64,000 nt of DNA from contig NZ_JAHVXI010000007.1 in the NCBI RefSeq assembly GCF_021032705.1, positions 64,141-128,140 on the forward strand, given 5' to 3'. A model generated the notes under the pieces. The model had not been told where the DNA came from. It searched no databases and was given only the letters and a program-made list of their open reading frames with translations. The position numbers and the translations under genes are program-made. Positions 16,052-24,563 of this stretch are shown here, piece after piece; within the stretch, counting starts at the first letter, position 1; every line of letters begins with the position of its first letter. This stretch comes from Psychroserpens luteolus (GTDB lineage: Bacteria; Bacteroidota; Bacteroidia; Flavobacteriales; Flavobacteriaceae).

Positions 16052-16621
16052 TTAGTTGTTAATTCCTTCAATGAGAACCTCATTTAAATTTTGAGCTAAA
16101 TCGTTTGCGTTAAGGTCCTCTTTTTTAGGAATCCACAGATATAATGATCGCAATGTAGTTAACATAGAAAACATAATAATTTCGGGATTGCTCTGTTTCA
16201 TTTCATTAGCTATAATCCCTTGTTTAATAATCTCAAGAAAATTGTTCTCATAATCATTTCTCAATTGTAAGTAGTACTCTAATTGATCTTCGAGATGCAT
16301 CCAATCATTATTTAGAGAAGCCATACCATTGGTATTATTAGCAGTAATATTCACATGAAGTGCTACGATTTGTTTCAGCTTTGAGATATTAGAAATCTTA
16401 GCATTTATAATAATATCCATTCCTCTGGTAAACTCTTCGGCTATGGCAATAATAATTGCTTTTAGTATCTCTTGTTTGGATGTGATGTGATTATAAAGAC
16501 TGGCTGCCTTGATACCCATTGCAGTCGCCAAATCCCTCATAGTAACAGCGCTATATCCTCTTTCTTTAAAAAGTTTTGCAGCGGTATTTATGATTTCTTC
16601 TTTGCGTGTTTCGGCTTTCAT
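16052..16621 (-). CDS. TetR-family transcriptional regulator of paa genes
   Basis: 189 residues from the ATG at 16621 (MKAETRKEEI); a GTG two codons earlier is possible. N-terminal helix-turn-helix: YSAVTMRDLATAMGIKAASLYNHITSKQEIL. The C-terminal ligand domain is helical and ends LNEVLIEGINN. It sits between the divergent phenylalanine hydroxylase gene and paaE and is transcribed in the paa direction. The palindrome at 16001-16020 is its probable binding site. The name PaaR would be a functional guess, so I leave the symbol blank. Confidence 0.85.
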   Translation of the reverse strand: MKAETRKEEIINTAAKLFKERGYSAVTMRDLATAMGIKAASLYNHITSKQEILKAIIIAIAEEFTRGMDIIINAKISNISKLKQIVALHVNITANNTNGMASLNNDWMHLEDQLEYYLQLRNDYENNFLEIIKQGIIANEMKQSNPEIIMFSMLTTLRSLYLWIPKKEDLNANDLAQNLNEVLIEGINN

Positions 16622-16696
16622 TGGCACTAAGATACATATTCAATTTAAACTAAAAGATAAACTCGTATGTAACAGAAAGGGCATTTTTTTAATTCA

Positions 16697-16704
16697 TAAC
16701 TTTG
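16697..16704 (+). promoter_or_regulatory. -7 element for phenylalanine hydroxylase
   Basis: TAACTTTG matches TAnnTTTG and is 34 bp before the ATG at 16739. No -33 TTG at the right spacing. Such motifs arise by chance in AT-rich DNA, so confidence is limited. Confidence 0.4.
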
Positions 16705-16738
16705 TAAGGCTTTACAAAAAAAAGCATCTAAATACATT

Positions 16739-18484
16739 ATGGACAAACAAATAGAAACTAACCCTTTAATTGATAGATTACCTCCACATTTAAAACAATT
16801 TATCAAACCTCAAAACTACAATGATTATTCTCCAATTAATCAAGCAGTTTGGAGATATGTAATGAGAAAAAATGTATCCTATTTGAGTCGTGTTGCACAT
16901 AATTCTTATTTAAAAGGGTTGGATATGACTGGGATTTCTATTGACACCATTCCCAGCATGTATGGCATGAATCGTATTTTGAAAAATATTGGCTGGGCTG
17001 CCGTAGCTGTAGATGGTTTTATACCTCCAAATGCATTTATGGAATTTCAAGCCTATAAAGTTTTGGTGATTGCTTCCGATATCAGACAATTAGAAAACAT
17101 TGAATACACACCTGCTCCTGATATTATTCATGAAGCTGCTGGTCATGCACCCATTATTGCAAATCCAGATTATGCCGAATATTTAAGACGTTTTGGAGAA
17201 ATTGGCGCCAAGGCTATTCTTTCTGCACATGATAACGATATGTATGAAGCTGTGCGATCACTTTCAATTTTAAAAGAGGCCACATCTTCAACTCCAGAAG
17301 ACATCAAAAAAGCTGAAGCTTTGGTTAATGAACTTCAAAATAAAAAAGTTCCACTTTCTGAAATCGCAAAGATTAGAAATTTACATTGGTGGACTGTAGA
17401 GTATGGACTTATTGGAACCGTTGAGCAACCAAAAATTTATGGAGCGGGTCTTCTATCATCTATTGGAGAAAGCAAGTGGTGCATGACAGATGCAGTTGAA
17501 AAACGACAGTATAGTATAGATGCAGCAGATATTGAATTTGATATCACTCAACCTCAGCCACAACTTTTTGTAACGCCTGATTTTGCATATCTCATGGAAG
17601 TTCTTGAAGAATTCTCGGGCACCATGGCACTGAGAAAAGGTGGTTTTAGAGGGTTGCAAAAACTCATAGATTCAAAAAAAATAGGTAGTATCGAATTAAA
17701 TACTGGTTTACAAATTTCTGGTGTTTTTACTGAAATGATTACAGATGAAGACAACAATGTCGTTTTCTTTAAAACTGAAGGACCAACTGCTTTAGCTAAT
17801 AGAGAAAAAGAACTAATAGGGCATGGTACAGAAGCAAACCCAAATGGGTTTAGCTCACCTATTGGAAAACTTAAAGGGATTAGCCTAGCTATTGAAGATA
17901 TGAGACCTAGAGATTTAAAGGCTTATAATTTTTACGACGGAAAACGAATTTCCATAGAATATGAAAGCGGCATCACCATTGAAGGTTTAAACGTCACCGG
18001 AATAAGAAACGTCTTTGGTAAATTAATTCTTATCGAATTTGAAGACTGTACTGTTCAATACAAAGACAAACTTTTATTTTCTCCAGACCAAGGTACATTT
18101 AAATTAGCTGTAGGATCATCAATTATTTCTGCATTTGCTGGAGCGGCAGATTACAGGTCGTTTGATAACCTATATCATATTTCAGAAACAAGAACAGTAC
18201 AAAAACCTAAAAGTAAAACCACACTAGAGCTAGAATCACTTTATAAAAATGTAAGCGATATAAGACAGTCGACTTACGATACTATAGCTATTCATAATAT
18301 CTTTAGTACAATTTTAGACAACCACAAAAACGATTGGCTTTTATCATTAGAGTTGTATGAATTAACAACTAAACACGACAAAAACTTAAGTCAAACGATT
18401 TTAAATCACTTAGAAGATTTAAAAACCAAACGACCAGAAGTAGCGCATTTGATTACAAACGGATTAGAATTAATTACAAATTAG
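16739..18484 (+). CDS. phhA: Pterin-dependent aromatic amino acid hydroxylase with long C-terminal extension
   Basis: 581 residues, about twice the length of proteobacterial phenylalanine hydroxylases. The catalytic domain occupies roughly residues 15-310, with iron ligands His131 and His136 (DIIHEAAGHAPI) and Glu221 (WWTVEYGLIG). A charged insertion occupies 180-212. Expected reaction: phenylalanine plus tetrahydropterin and O2 to tyrosine. The remaining 260 residues (from GFRGLQKLIDSK onward) belong to no domain I can name and look like beta-rich then helical sequence. Divergent from the paa operon and its regulator, which suggests shared aromatic catabolism. Followed 10 bp later by a rhodanese gene. 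Confidence 0.85.
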   Translation: MDKQIETNPLIDRLPPHLKQFIKPQNYNDYSPINQAVWRYVMRKNVSYLSRVAHNSYLKGLDMTGISIDTIPSMYGMNRILKNIGWAAVAVDGFIPPNAFMEFQAYKVLVIASDIRQLENIEYTPAPDIIHEAAGHAPIIANPDYAEYLRRFGEIGAKAILSAHDNDMYEAVRSLSILKEATSSTPEDIKKAEALVNELQNKKVPLSEIAKIRNLHWWTVEYGLIGTVEQPKIYGAGLLSSIGESKWCMTDAVEKRQYSIDAADIEFDITQPQPQLFVTPDFAYLMEVLEEFSGTMALRKGGFRGLQKLIDSKKIGSIELNTGLQISGVFTEMITDEDNNVVFFKTEGPTALANREKELIGHGTEANPNGFSSPIGKLKGISLAIEDMRPRDLKAYNFYDGKRISIEYESGITIEGLNVTGIRNVFGKLILIEFEDCTVQYKDKLLFSPDQGTFKLAVGSSIISAFAGAADYRSFDNLYHISETRTVQKPKSKTTLELESLYKNVSDIRQSTYDTIAIHNIFSTILDNHKNDWLLSLELYELTTKHDKNLSQTILNHLEDLKTKRPEVAHLITNGLELITN

Positions 18485-18494
18485 ACTTTTTATT

Positions 18495-18800
18495 ATGGGG
18501 TTATTAGGATTTATTTTTGGTGCAAAAAAACGTCAGGTTAAACGTTATTTAGAACATGGAGCTGTTATATTAGATGTGAGAACGCAACGAGAATGGGATA
18601 AAGGGCATATAGAAAACTCGGTTCATATACCTTTAAACGAATTAAATGCCAGAGTTGATGAAGTTAAGCAGCTTAACAAACCGATAATTGCTTGTTGCGA
18701 AAGCGGTGTTCGTTCTGCCAAGGCGGCAAAGTTTTTAAACCTTAACAACATTGATGCTATTAATGGTGGTGGTTGGGTTAGTGTACAATACAAGTTATAA
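18495..18800 (+). CDS. Rhodanese-like sulfurtransferase
   Basis: 101 residues, a single rhodanese domain. ILDVRTQREWDKGHIENSVHIPL is the CH2A-type motif, and the active-site loop is CESGVRS with the persulfide Cys68. After a short hydrophobic N-terminus (MGLLGFIFG) there is no clear signal. Probably transcribed with the hydroxylase. Its last 6 bp overlap the 3' end of the convergent DUF4230 gene. Confidence 0.85.
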   Translation: MGLLGFIFGAKKRQVKRYLEHGAVILDVRTQREWDKGHIENSVHIPLNELNARVDEVKQLNKPIIACCESGVRSAKAAKFLNLNNIDAINGGGWVSVQYKL

Positions 18801-19409
18801 CTTGATATCGTATAATTTTTCTGAAGAATCTATAGGATTTTCATTGTATTGCAATGTCCACCCTAAAGAATTGGTAAGAATATAGAACTTGGCCAATTCA
18901 CTAATTAATCTATTTTGCGCATTTGATTTTAAATCTGAAGCTTCAATTTTTTTCATCAACGACCTTTTAACTATCTCCTTAATATCATTATAATCTTTTG
19001 CTTCAAACTGATTCAAGAAATCTGCTTGAATATCGTAATATTCGAAATCGGGATTTATTTTGATCTCTTCTTTTGGAATCTTAATAATACGTAAGGTTTT
19101 GGTCAACTCATCAATTTCGTATTCTATCAAACTCAAATCGTAACCAATAGTCACATCGGCATTAACAATCACTATAGCTTGCTTTTTGGCTTCTAAGAGA
19201 TCGGCAAAAACGGCTTTAGAATTCTTATAGGTAAATACTTCACTAAAATGTCCTTCGGTAACAACTAGCTTACCAACATTTTTAACTTGTTCTTTTATGA
19301 GTGCCGTATGCTCTTGAAGTACAATTTCGTCTTCCCTCTTATCTCCACAATATTTGAATGTGAAGAGTACGATGAGTGTAATAATAACTCCGAATAGAAT
19401 TTTTCGCAT
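18795..19409 (-). CDS. DUF4230 membrane-anchored protein
   Basis: 204 residues. One N-terminal membrane segment (ILFGVIITLIVLFTFKY) followed by a soluble domain typical of DUF4230: GKLVVTEGHFSEVFTYKNSKAVFADLL, later VTIGYDLSLI and IKINPDFEYYDIQADFLN. The function of the family is unknown; the domain probably faces the periplasm. Monocistronic by position, 143 bp from gldC. Confidence 0.75.
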   Translation of the reverse strand: MRKILFGVIITLIVLFTFKYCGDKREDEIVLQEHTALIKEQVKNVGKLVVTEGHFSEVFTYKNSKAVFADLLEAKKQAIVIVNADVTIGYDLSLIEYEIDELTKTLRIIKIPKEEIKINPDFEYYDIQADFLNQFEAKDYNDIKEIVKRSLMKKIEASDLKSNAQNRLISELAKFYILTNSLGWTLQYNENPIDSSEKLYDIKL

Positions 19410-19552
19410 ATGCTAATTTACACAAAAAAACATTAGTTTTCTTCGACAGTAAAGCCTAAACTAATGTTAATTCAAATTGATTAATAGCATTACAAATCTA
19501 GTTAATTGGTAATACTGTTCTGTTATCTAATCTTTAAGCAAGAATTAAATAA

Positions 19553-19891
19553 TTATGTTTTCTTCAATTCTAGTTTTTCAGCAAAATAATCACAAAAATC
19601 TTTCATTGTTGCTGTCATCTTTTCATCTTGAGTCGCTCTGTGAAATGTATTACTCATTTCCACTAAAGTTTGATGAAAAAACTGTTTCATTTCGTCAACT
19701 GGCATATCTTTAGTCCAAAGATCTATACGCAAGGTTTCCTTAGCTTTAGCATCCCAAACCGCAAGCATCATTGCTTTAGCTTCTTCGTTAGAAATGCCTC
19801 CATCTTCGGCTGTCCAATGCAGCTTTTCAGGCACTCTGTTTTCGTCAAGTTCAACACTAAGTTCTATTTTTGAAGTATGATTATTTGCCAT
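19553..19891 (-). CDS. gldC: Gliding motility protein GldC
   Basis: 112-residue cytosolic protein that matches GldC (start MANNHTSKIELSVELDENR, core LHWTAEDGGISNEEAKAMML, VDEMKQFFHQTLVEMS). In Flavobacterium johnsoniae GldC is cotranscribed with GldB and improves but is not essential for gliding. Here the gldB stop and gldC start share one base (TAATG). Confidence 0.92.
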   Translation of the reverse strand: MANNHTSKIELSVELDENRVPEKLHWTAEDGGISNEEAKAMMLAVWDAKAKETLRIDLWTKDMPVDEMKQFFHQTLVEMSNTFHRATQDEKMTATMKDFCDYFAEKLELKKT

Positions 19892-20850
19892 TATTTTGGT
19901 GGTTTATAATTAGATTTATTAAATATCTCAGCTGCATCTGTCTGCAACATTTGTTGTAAGGACACATCATTATTTTTCATGTAGGCTCTCACGATTTGCC
20001 ATCCAATGTATTGTCCGAGTCTACCAGGTGTTTGACTATCCAGTTCTAAATAAAATTTAGAAAAAGGCGCATCAGCAATAAAACGTGCTGGCAAGCTACT
20101 ATCAGTATTATATAGCATTTCTTTTTCAACAAACTCGGTCCAGATTACATTTTCATTGAGTTTAGCAAATTCTAATTGATCAGGTCTATAGCCAATTTTT
20201 TCGGCATCAGTTTTGAACGGAATCATTTTATCTTTGAAGTACAATTGCTTTCCAAAGAACACCATTTCGTCTAGCAATGTTCTTTTTTGAGATTGAAAGA
20301 TTTGCTTTTCACTGTAGGCTTTAGCCAAATCAACAACAATTTGAGATGGCCTCATATTCTCTGCTAAATATTTTGGTATACCCGAATAAAACTCATGATT
20401 ACTTCCCAAGTAGTTGTCAATCGCAATTAAAACGATTGTATCTGTGACTATCAATTTTTCACGATACTTTACAAAATTGGTTAAGGTTACAACCTTTGGC
20501 TCTGAAAACGCCTTATCATAATACTTTAAATGTTGGAATAGCGCTTCAATTTCATTACTTACCGTTTTAAAATCACCAAACGTATCGTGAGTCGCTTGGT
20601 GCAACTCTTTTTGAATGGTGTCGTTCATTCTATTAATCCAAATTGAATCTGGTGTTCGTTTTGAAAATAAAAACGGAAAGGCCTTTTTCAGGGTTCCTAA
20701 TTCATCTGATTTTGTAGTAGCAAAGGCACGATCAAAACGCTCAATAACAATATTGGTTTCTATTTTAGAAATCTCATTTTCTAAAGCATCTTCATTTTTA
20801 CAACTAAAAAACGAGATGAGAATAAGACATAATACAGGTATTCTTTTCAT
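19891..20850 (-). CDS. gldB: Gliding motility lipoprotein GldB
   Basis: 319 residues with a lipoprotein signal (MKRIPVLCLILISFFSCKNED, lipidated Cys17). Family features include IVIERFDRAFATTKSDEL near the N-terminus and PGRLGQYIGWQIVRAYM near the end, which resembles the peptidase-like fold of this family. GldB is required for gliding and for function of the T9SS-linked motor in flavobacteria. Forms an operon with gldC and is divergent from nadE, the same neighbourhood as in F. johnsoniae. Confidence 0.93.
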   Translation of the reverse strand: MKRIPVLCLILISFFSCKNEDALENEISKIETNIVIERFDRAFATTKSDELGTLKKAFPFLFSKRTPDSIWINRMNDTIQKELHQATHDTFGDFKTVSNEIEALFQHLKYYDKAFSEPKVVTLTNFVKYREKLIVTDTIVLIAIDNYLGSNHEFYSGIPKYLAENMRPSQIVVDLAKAYSEKQIFQSQKRTLLDEMVFFGKQLYFKDKMIPFKTDAEKIGYRPDQLEFAKLNENVIWTEFVEKEMLYNTDSSLPARFIADAPFSKFYLELDSQTPGRLGQYIGWQIVRAYMKNNDVSLQQMLQTDAAEIFNKSNYKPPK

Positions 20851-20907
20851 CTATCTTGATTACAAAAACTTAATTCAGCTAAATTTTTATTACTAACGTG
20901 ATTACGC

Positions 20908-20928
20908 TATTTTTGTTACACAAAGGTA
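20908..20928. promoter_or_regulatory. Interlocked divergent -7 elements of nadE and gldB
   Basis: TATTTTTG at 20908-20915 (plus, for nadE) and TACCTTTG at 20921-20928 (minus, for gldBC) both fit TAnnTTTG and are only 5 bp apart. A start site 5-7 bp beyond either element would fall in the other one, so the two promoters should exclude each other. Motif matches only; -33 elements not seen. Confidence 0.4.
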
Positions 20929-20955
20929 CTACTATTACATAAAAAACACATTAAA

Positions 20956-21744
20956 ATGCAGACAGAAAAAGTTGTTGATCATATTGTAAACTGGCTTAAA
21001 GATTATGCTACAAATGCTAGAGTAAAAGGATTTGTTATAGGAATTTCTGGCGGAATTGATTCTGCTGTCACATCAACACTTTGTGCAAAAACCGGATTAG
21101 AACTACTCTGCATTGAAATGCCTATCCATCAGGCTGCTAGTCATGTGAGCAGAGCACAAGAACATATAGAACAATTGAAACAACGTTTCCCAAATGTTAG
21201 GGACAGTAGAGTTGATTTAACACCAGTATTTGAAGAGTTTAAAACTGAAGTACCCCTTGATGGTAAACAGGCTACCGTAGATATGGCATTAGCTAATACG
21301 AGAGCACGATTACGAATGACAACCTTATATTATCATGCTGGACTTTTAGGACTATTGGTTGCTGGAACTGGTAATAAAGTCGAAGATTTTGGAGTTGGGT
21401 TTTACACGAAGTATGGCGACGGTGGCGTTGATTTAAGTCCGATTGCAGATTTATTAAAATCTGAGGTATATGAGATTGGAGAATACCTCAAAGTTCCAGA
21501 TTCGATCATGAAAGCAGCGCCTAGTGATGGTCTTTTTGGTGATTCGCGGAGTGATGAAGACCAAATTGGAGCCTCCTATCCAGAATTAGAATGGGCTATG
21601 AAAATGAAAGATGAAGGGAAGACTGAAAACGACTTTGATGGACGCCAAAAGCAAGTGTTTCAAATATTTATGAGATATAATCGTTCGAATACACATAAAA
21701 TGATTCCTATACCAATTTGCGAAATTCCCAAAGAATTTAAATAA
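20956..21744 (+). CDS. nadE: NAD+ synthase (ammonia-dependent)
   Basis: 262 residues, the short form without an amidotransferase domain. ATP-pyrophosphatase P-loop SGGIDSA at 31-37; deamido-NAD binding region VAGTGNKVEDFGVGFYTKYGDGG; P2-type loop KAAPSDGLFGDSRSDEDQIG. Makes NAD+ from nicotinate adenine dinucleotide with ammonia. Divergent from gldBC. Confidence 0.95.
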   Translation: MQTEKVVDHIVNWLKDYATNARVKGFVIGISGGIDSAVTSTLCAKTGLELLCIEMPIHQAASHVSRAQEHIEQLKQRFPNVRDSRVDLTPVFEEFKTEVPLDGKQATVDMALANTRARLRMTTLYYHAGLLGLLVAGTGNKVEDFGVGFYTKYGDGGVDLSPIADLLKSEVYEIGEYLKVPDSIMKAAPSDGLFGDSRSDEDQIGASYPELEWAMKMKDEGKTENDFDGRQKQVFQIFMRYNRSNTHKMIPIPICEIPKEFK

Positions 21745-21792
21745 TTGTTAGGTTTCTCGTTAAAAAAAAGCGATTATATTGATTTTTTTTAG

Positions 21793-21800
21793 TAATTTTG
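21793..21800 (+). promoter_or_regulatory. -7 element for the response regulator gene
   Basis: TAATTTTG fits TAnnTTTG; 81 bp before the ATG at 21882, which implies a 75-nt leader. No obvious -33 TTG at standard spacing. Confidence 0.35.
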
Positions 21801-21881
21801 CAATGCAAATCTCCACATTCTTGAATTTATTTTTATAAGTTCTGGCACTCTATACTAACTAACCAATTAATTTATTGTATT

Positions 21882-22511
21882 ATGATCAAGGTATTAGTCG
21901 TTGACAACCATCCTATCGTAACTACTGGCTTTCAACTTTTATTTGAAAATCACGACGAAATCCAAATAGTTGGAACCGTTGGAAGTGGAGTGGAAATATT
22001 TGAATTTGTGCGTCGCCATGATGTAGATGTCATTGTTTCTGAAATTGAACTTCCTGAACTTAATGGTATAACTGCGCTTAGAGCCATTAAAAAAGAACAC
22101 AGCCACATTAACATTATTATGTTTAGCTATCATCCTGAAGAGATTTATGCTATAAGTACTATTAAGGCAGGAGCATCTGGTTATGTGTCAAAGTCTGAAC
22201 CAACAGATGTCATTGTAAAAGCAATAAAGTTGGCGCATCAAGGGGAAATTCATCTCAGCAATAAGATGTCTAAACATCTTAATTACAATGATACTAGACA
22301 AACAAAAAGCAGAATCTACAAGCGCTTATCTACTAGAGAAGTTGAAGTTTTGAAACTATTATCTTCAGGTAAGAAAAACAAAGAAATAGCTCAAGAACTC
22401 GACATTAATGAAAAAACGGTAAGCACTTATAAAGCGCGACTATTTAAGAAACTAAATGTGACCAACCTTATTGATCTTGTAAATCAAGGAAAGCAGTTAG
22501 ATATCACTTAA
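21882..22511 (+). CDS. Atypical NarL/LuxR response regulator, Glu at phosphosite
   Basis: 209 residues: receiver domain (1-120) and LuxR helix-turn-helix (about 145-205, LSTREVEVLKLLSSGKKNKEIAQ). The receiver lacks the standard acceptor: where NarL-type proteins have D-h-x-M-P, this has SEIELPELNG, so Glu54 replaces Asp. The acidic pair is VVDNHP and not DD. The switch residues are kept (Ser in MFSYHP, Lys in GYVSKSEP). It therefore probably works without phosphorylation, perhaps locked in an active-like state. No histidine kinase gene is adjacent. Its 3' end overlaps the end of convergent dnaG by 4 bp. Confidence 0.85.
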   Translation: MIKVLVVDNHPIVTTGFQLLFENHDEIQIVGTVGSGVEIFEFVRRHDVDVIVSEIELPELNGITALRAIKKEHSHINIIMFSYHPEEIYAISTIKAGASGYVSKSEPTDVIVKAIKLAHQGEIHLSNKMSKHLNYNDTRQTKSRIYKRLSTREVEVLKLLSSGKKNKEIAQELDINEKTVSTYKARLFKKLNVTNLIDLVNQGKQLDIT

Positions 22512-24475
22512 ATCTTTCCACCAACTACCTTACCAAGTTTTCTAGAAAGAAGCATTTTTAGACCAACATAATCTTTAACATCTTCAAGGATATTGCGGTT
22601 ATTTACGTCTTCACGTAAGGTATCATTCTGGTATTCTGCTACTTTTTTATCTATTAAGTAACAACGTAGTGTTAAAATAGTTTGCGTGACATGTTGAGCA
22701 ATACTGTGCTTTTTTTCTTTAGGAATGATATGATTGCGCTCCCAATCGTGTAAGCTATAGCGTTCATCATTCATCAAAATTGTAGTTACAGCACTAGCCA
22801 ATTCTTGATCAAGCTTATTAACAAAATTCTTGGTAGAGAATTCTGGTTCTTGGTTTAAGGTATCTATAATAGTATAATACAATAATTTAAAATTGGAGTT
22901 AGAAAATTGCATCTCGTCTTCTTGCAAATCGAGGTATATTTTTTCAAATACCTTGGCATTATGTATAACAGGCTCTAACTGTAATTCACCATCTTCAGAT
23001 TCTTTTAGAACTAAATCTTCAAAATCCTCAGTTTCTGTTCCATAGAGCAACAAAATTTCAATAATCTTACGCTCTAACTCATATTGAAGATCAACTTTCG
23101 GTGCTTTAGCCTGAGGTTTAACAACATCAAATGCTTTTTGTTGGGTCTTAATCGTTTTATTGGCTTCCTGCACCTCTTTTTTTGTAATCTGAGCCAAAGT
23201 ACTAAACAGTACATCTTCACTTATATCCATGATACGTGAGCACTCTTGAATATAAATTTCCTTTTTTATTTGATCTGGAATCTTAGAAATACTATTTACA
23301 ATATCTCTAATGGTCTCTGCTTTTTTTATAGGATCATTATTAGCTTCTTTGATAAGCAAAGACGCTTTGAACTGAATAAAATCTTTCGAATTGTCGTTAA
23401 GGTACGTTGTCAATTCTTCCAACGTATTTTGTTTTGCAAAGCTGTCGGGATCCTCACCTTCTGGGAAACCACAAACTTTGACATTCATACCTTGTTCTAG
23501 AATCAAATCTATACCTCTAATAGAAGCTCTTATTCCTGCAGCATCACCATCAAAGAGAACAGTGATATTATTAGTTAATCGATTAACTAATCGAATCTGT
23601 TCTGGTGTTAAGGCCGTACCAGAAGATGCCACAACATTTTTAATTCCAGTTTGGTAAAACTGTATGACATCGGTATATCCCTCAACTAAATAACAGTTGT
23701 CTTCTTTTGCTATAGATTGCTTAGCATGATAAATTCCATAGAGGATTTTACTTTTATGGTAGACCTCACTTTCAGGAGAGTTTAGATACTTGGCTGCTTT
23801 TTTATCTGAAGTTAATATACGTCCGCCAAATCCTAAAACGCGTCCGCTCATACTATGAATTGGGAACATCACACGCCCTTTAAAACGATCGAATTTCTTT
23901 TCAGGTTTCACGATAGTTAACCCTGTTTTTTCTAAAAATTCTAATTGGTAGCCTTTTTTTAAAGCTTCATCTGTGAAGGCTTGCCATTCATCTAACGAGT
24001 ATCCTAAGTTAAATTGTTTTATTGTTTCATTTGTAAAACCTCGCTCTTTAAAATAACTTAAACCAATAGCTTGACCTTGATCTGTTTTAAACATAATGCG
24101 TTCAAAATAATCTTTGGCAAACTCATTAACTAGATACAAACTTTCACGCTCATTGGCTTCCTGCTTCTGTTCATCGGTTTGCTCAGTTTCTTCAATTTCA
24201 ATATTGTATTTCTTGGCCAGATATTTTATAGCTTCCGGATAGGTAAAATGTTCATGCTCCATCAAAAATGTGACAGCATTCCCTCCTTTTCCGCTAGAGA
24301 AATCTTTCCAAATTTGTTTTACGGGAGATACCATAAAACTTGGAGAACGCTCATCACTAAAAGGGCTAAGGCCTTTAAAATTACTTCCTGCCTTTTTTAG
24401 TTGAACAAAATCACCAATTACCTCCTCTACTCGGGCGGTGTCAAATACTTGTTCTATGGTGGATTTTGAGATCAA
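22508..24475 (-). CDS. dnaG: DNA primase with degenerate zinc-binding domain
   Basis: 655 residues. The Toprim catalytic core is intact: LVEGYTDVIQFYQTG (metal Glu), VLFDGDAAGIRAS. The N-terminal CHC2-type zinc domain keeps its frame (NFKGLSPFSDERSPSFMVSP, then IWKDFSSGKGGNAV) but all four zinc ligands are replaced: Ser37, Ser40, Asp58 and Ser61 instead of Cys-His-Cys-Cys. The C-terminal 150 residues should bind DnaB helicase. Synthesises RNA primers at the replication fork. Transcribed just after a terminator of the upstream operon. Confidence 0.95.
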   Translation of the reverse strand: MISKSTIEQVFDTARVEEVIGDFVQLKKAGSNFKGLSPFSDERSPSFMVSPVKQIWKDFSSGKGGNAVTFLMEHEHFTYPEAIKYLAKKYNIEIEETEQTDEQKQEANERESLYLVNEFAKDYFERIMFKTDQGQAIGLSYFKERGFTNETIKQFNLGYSLDEWQAFTDEALKKGYQLEFLEKTGLTIVKPEKKFDRFKGRVMFPIHSMSGRVLGFGGRILTSDKKAAKYLNSPESEVYHKSKILYGIYHAKQSIAKEDNCYLVEGYTDVIQFYQTGIKNVVASSGTALTPEQIRLVNRLTNNITVLFDGDAAGIRASIRGIDLILEQGMNVKVCGFPEGEDPDSFAKQNTLEELTTYLNDNSKDFIQFKASLLIKEANNDPIKKAETIRDIVNSISKIPDQIKKEIYIQECSRIMDISEDVLFSTLAQITKKEVQEANKTIKTQQKAFDVVKPQAKAPKVDLQYELERKIIEILLLYGTETEDFEDLVLKESEDGELQLEPVIHNAKVFEKIYLDLQEDEMQFSNSNFKLLYYTIIDTLNQEPEFSTKNFVNKLDQELASAVTTILMNDERYSLHDWERNHIIPKEKKHSIAQHVTQTILTLRCYLIDKKVAEYQNDTLREDVNNRNILEDVKDYVGLKMLLSRKLGKVVGGKI

Positions 24476-24510
24476 TTTCAGAAATAATAATAGAACCGTA
24501 AATTTAACAA

Positions 24511-24544
24511 AAAAGCTCCATTACTAAAGTAAATGGAGCTTTTT
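24511..24544 (-). terminator. Intrinsic terminator after the outer-membrane protein gene
   Basis: Perfect 12-bp stem AAAAGCTCCATT / AATGGAGCTTTT with a 9-nt loop, followed on the minus strand by a T-run. It ends the sigma-factor operon and separates it from dnaG. Confidence 0.85.
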
Positions 24545-24563
24545 AATTGCATATATAGCTAGA

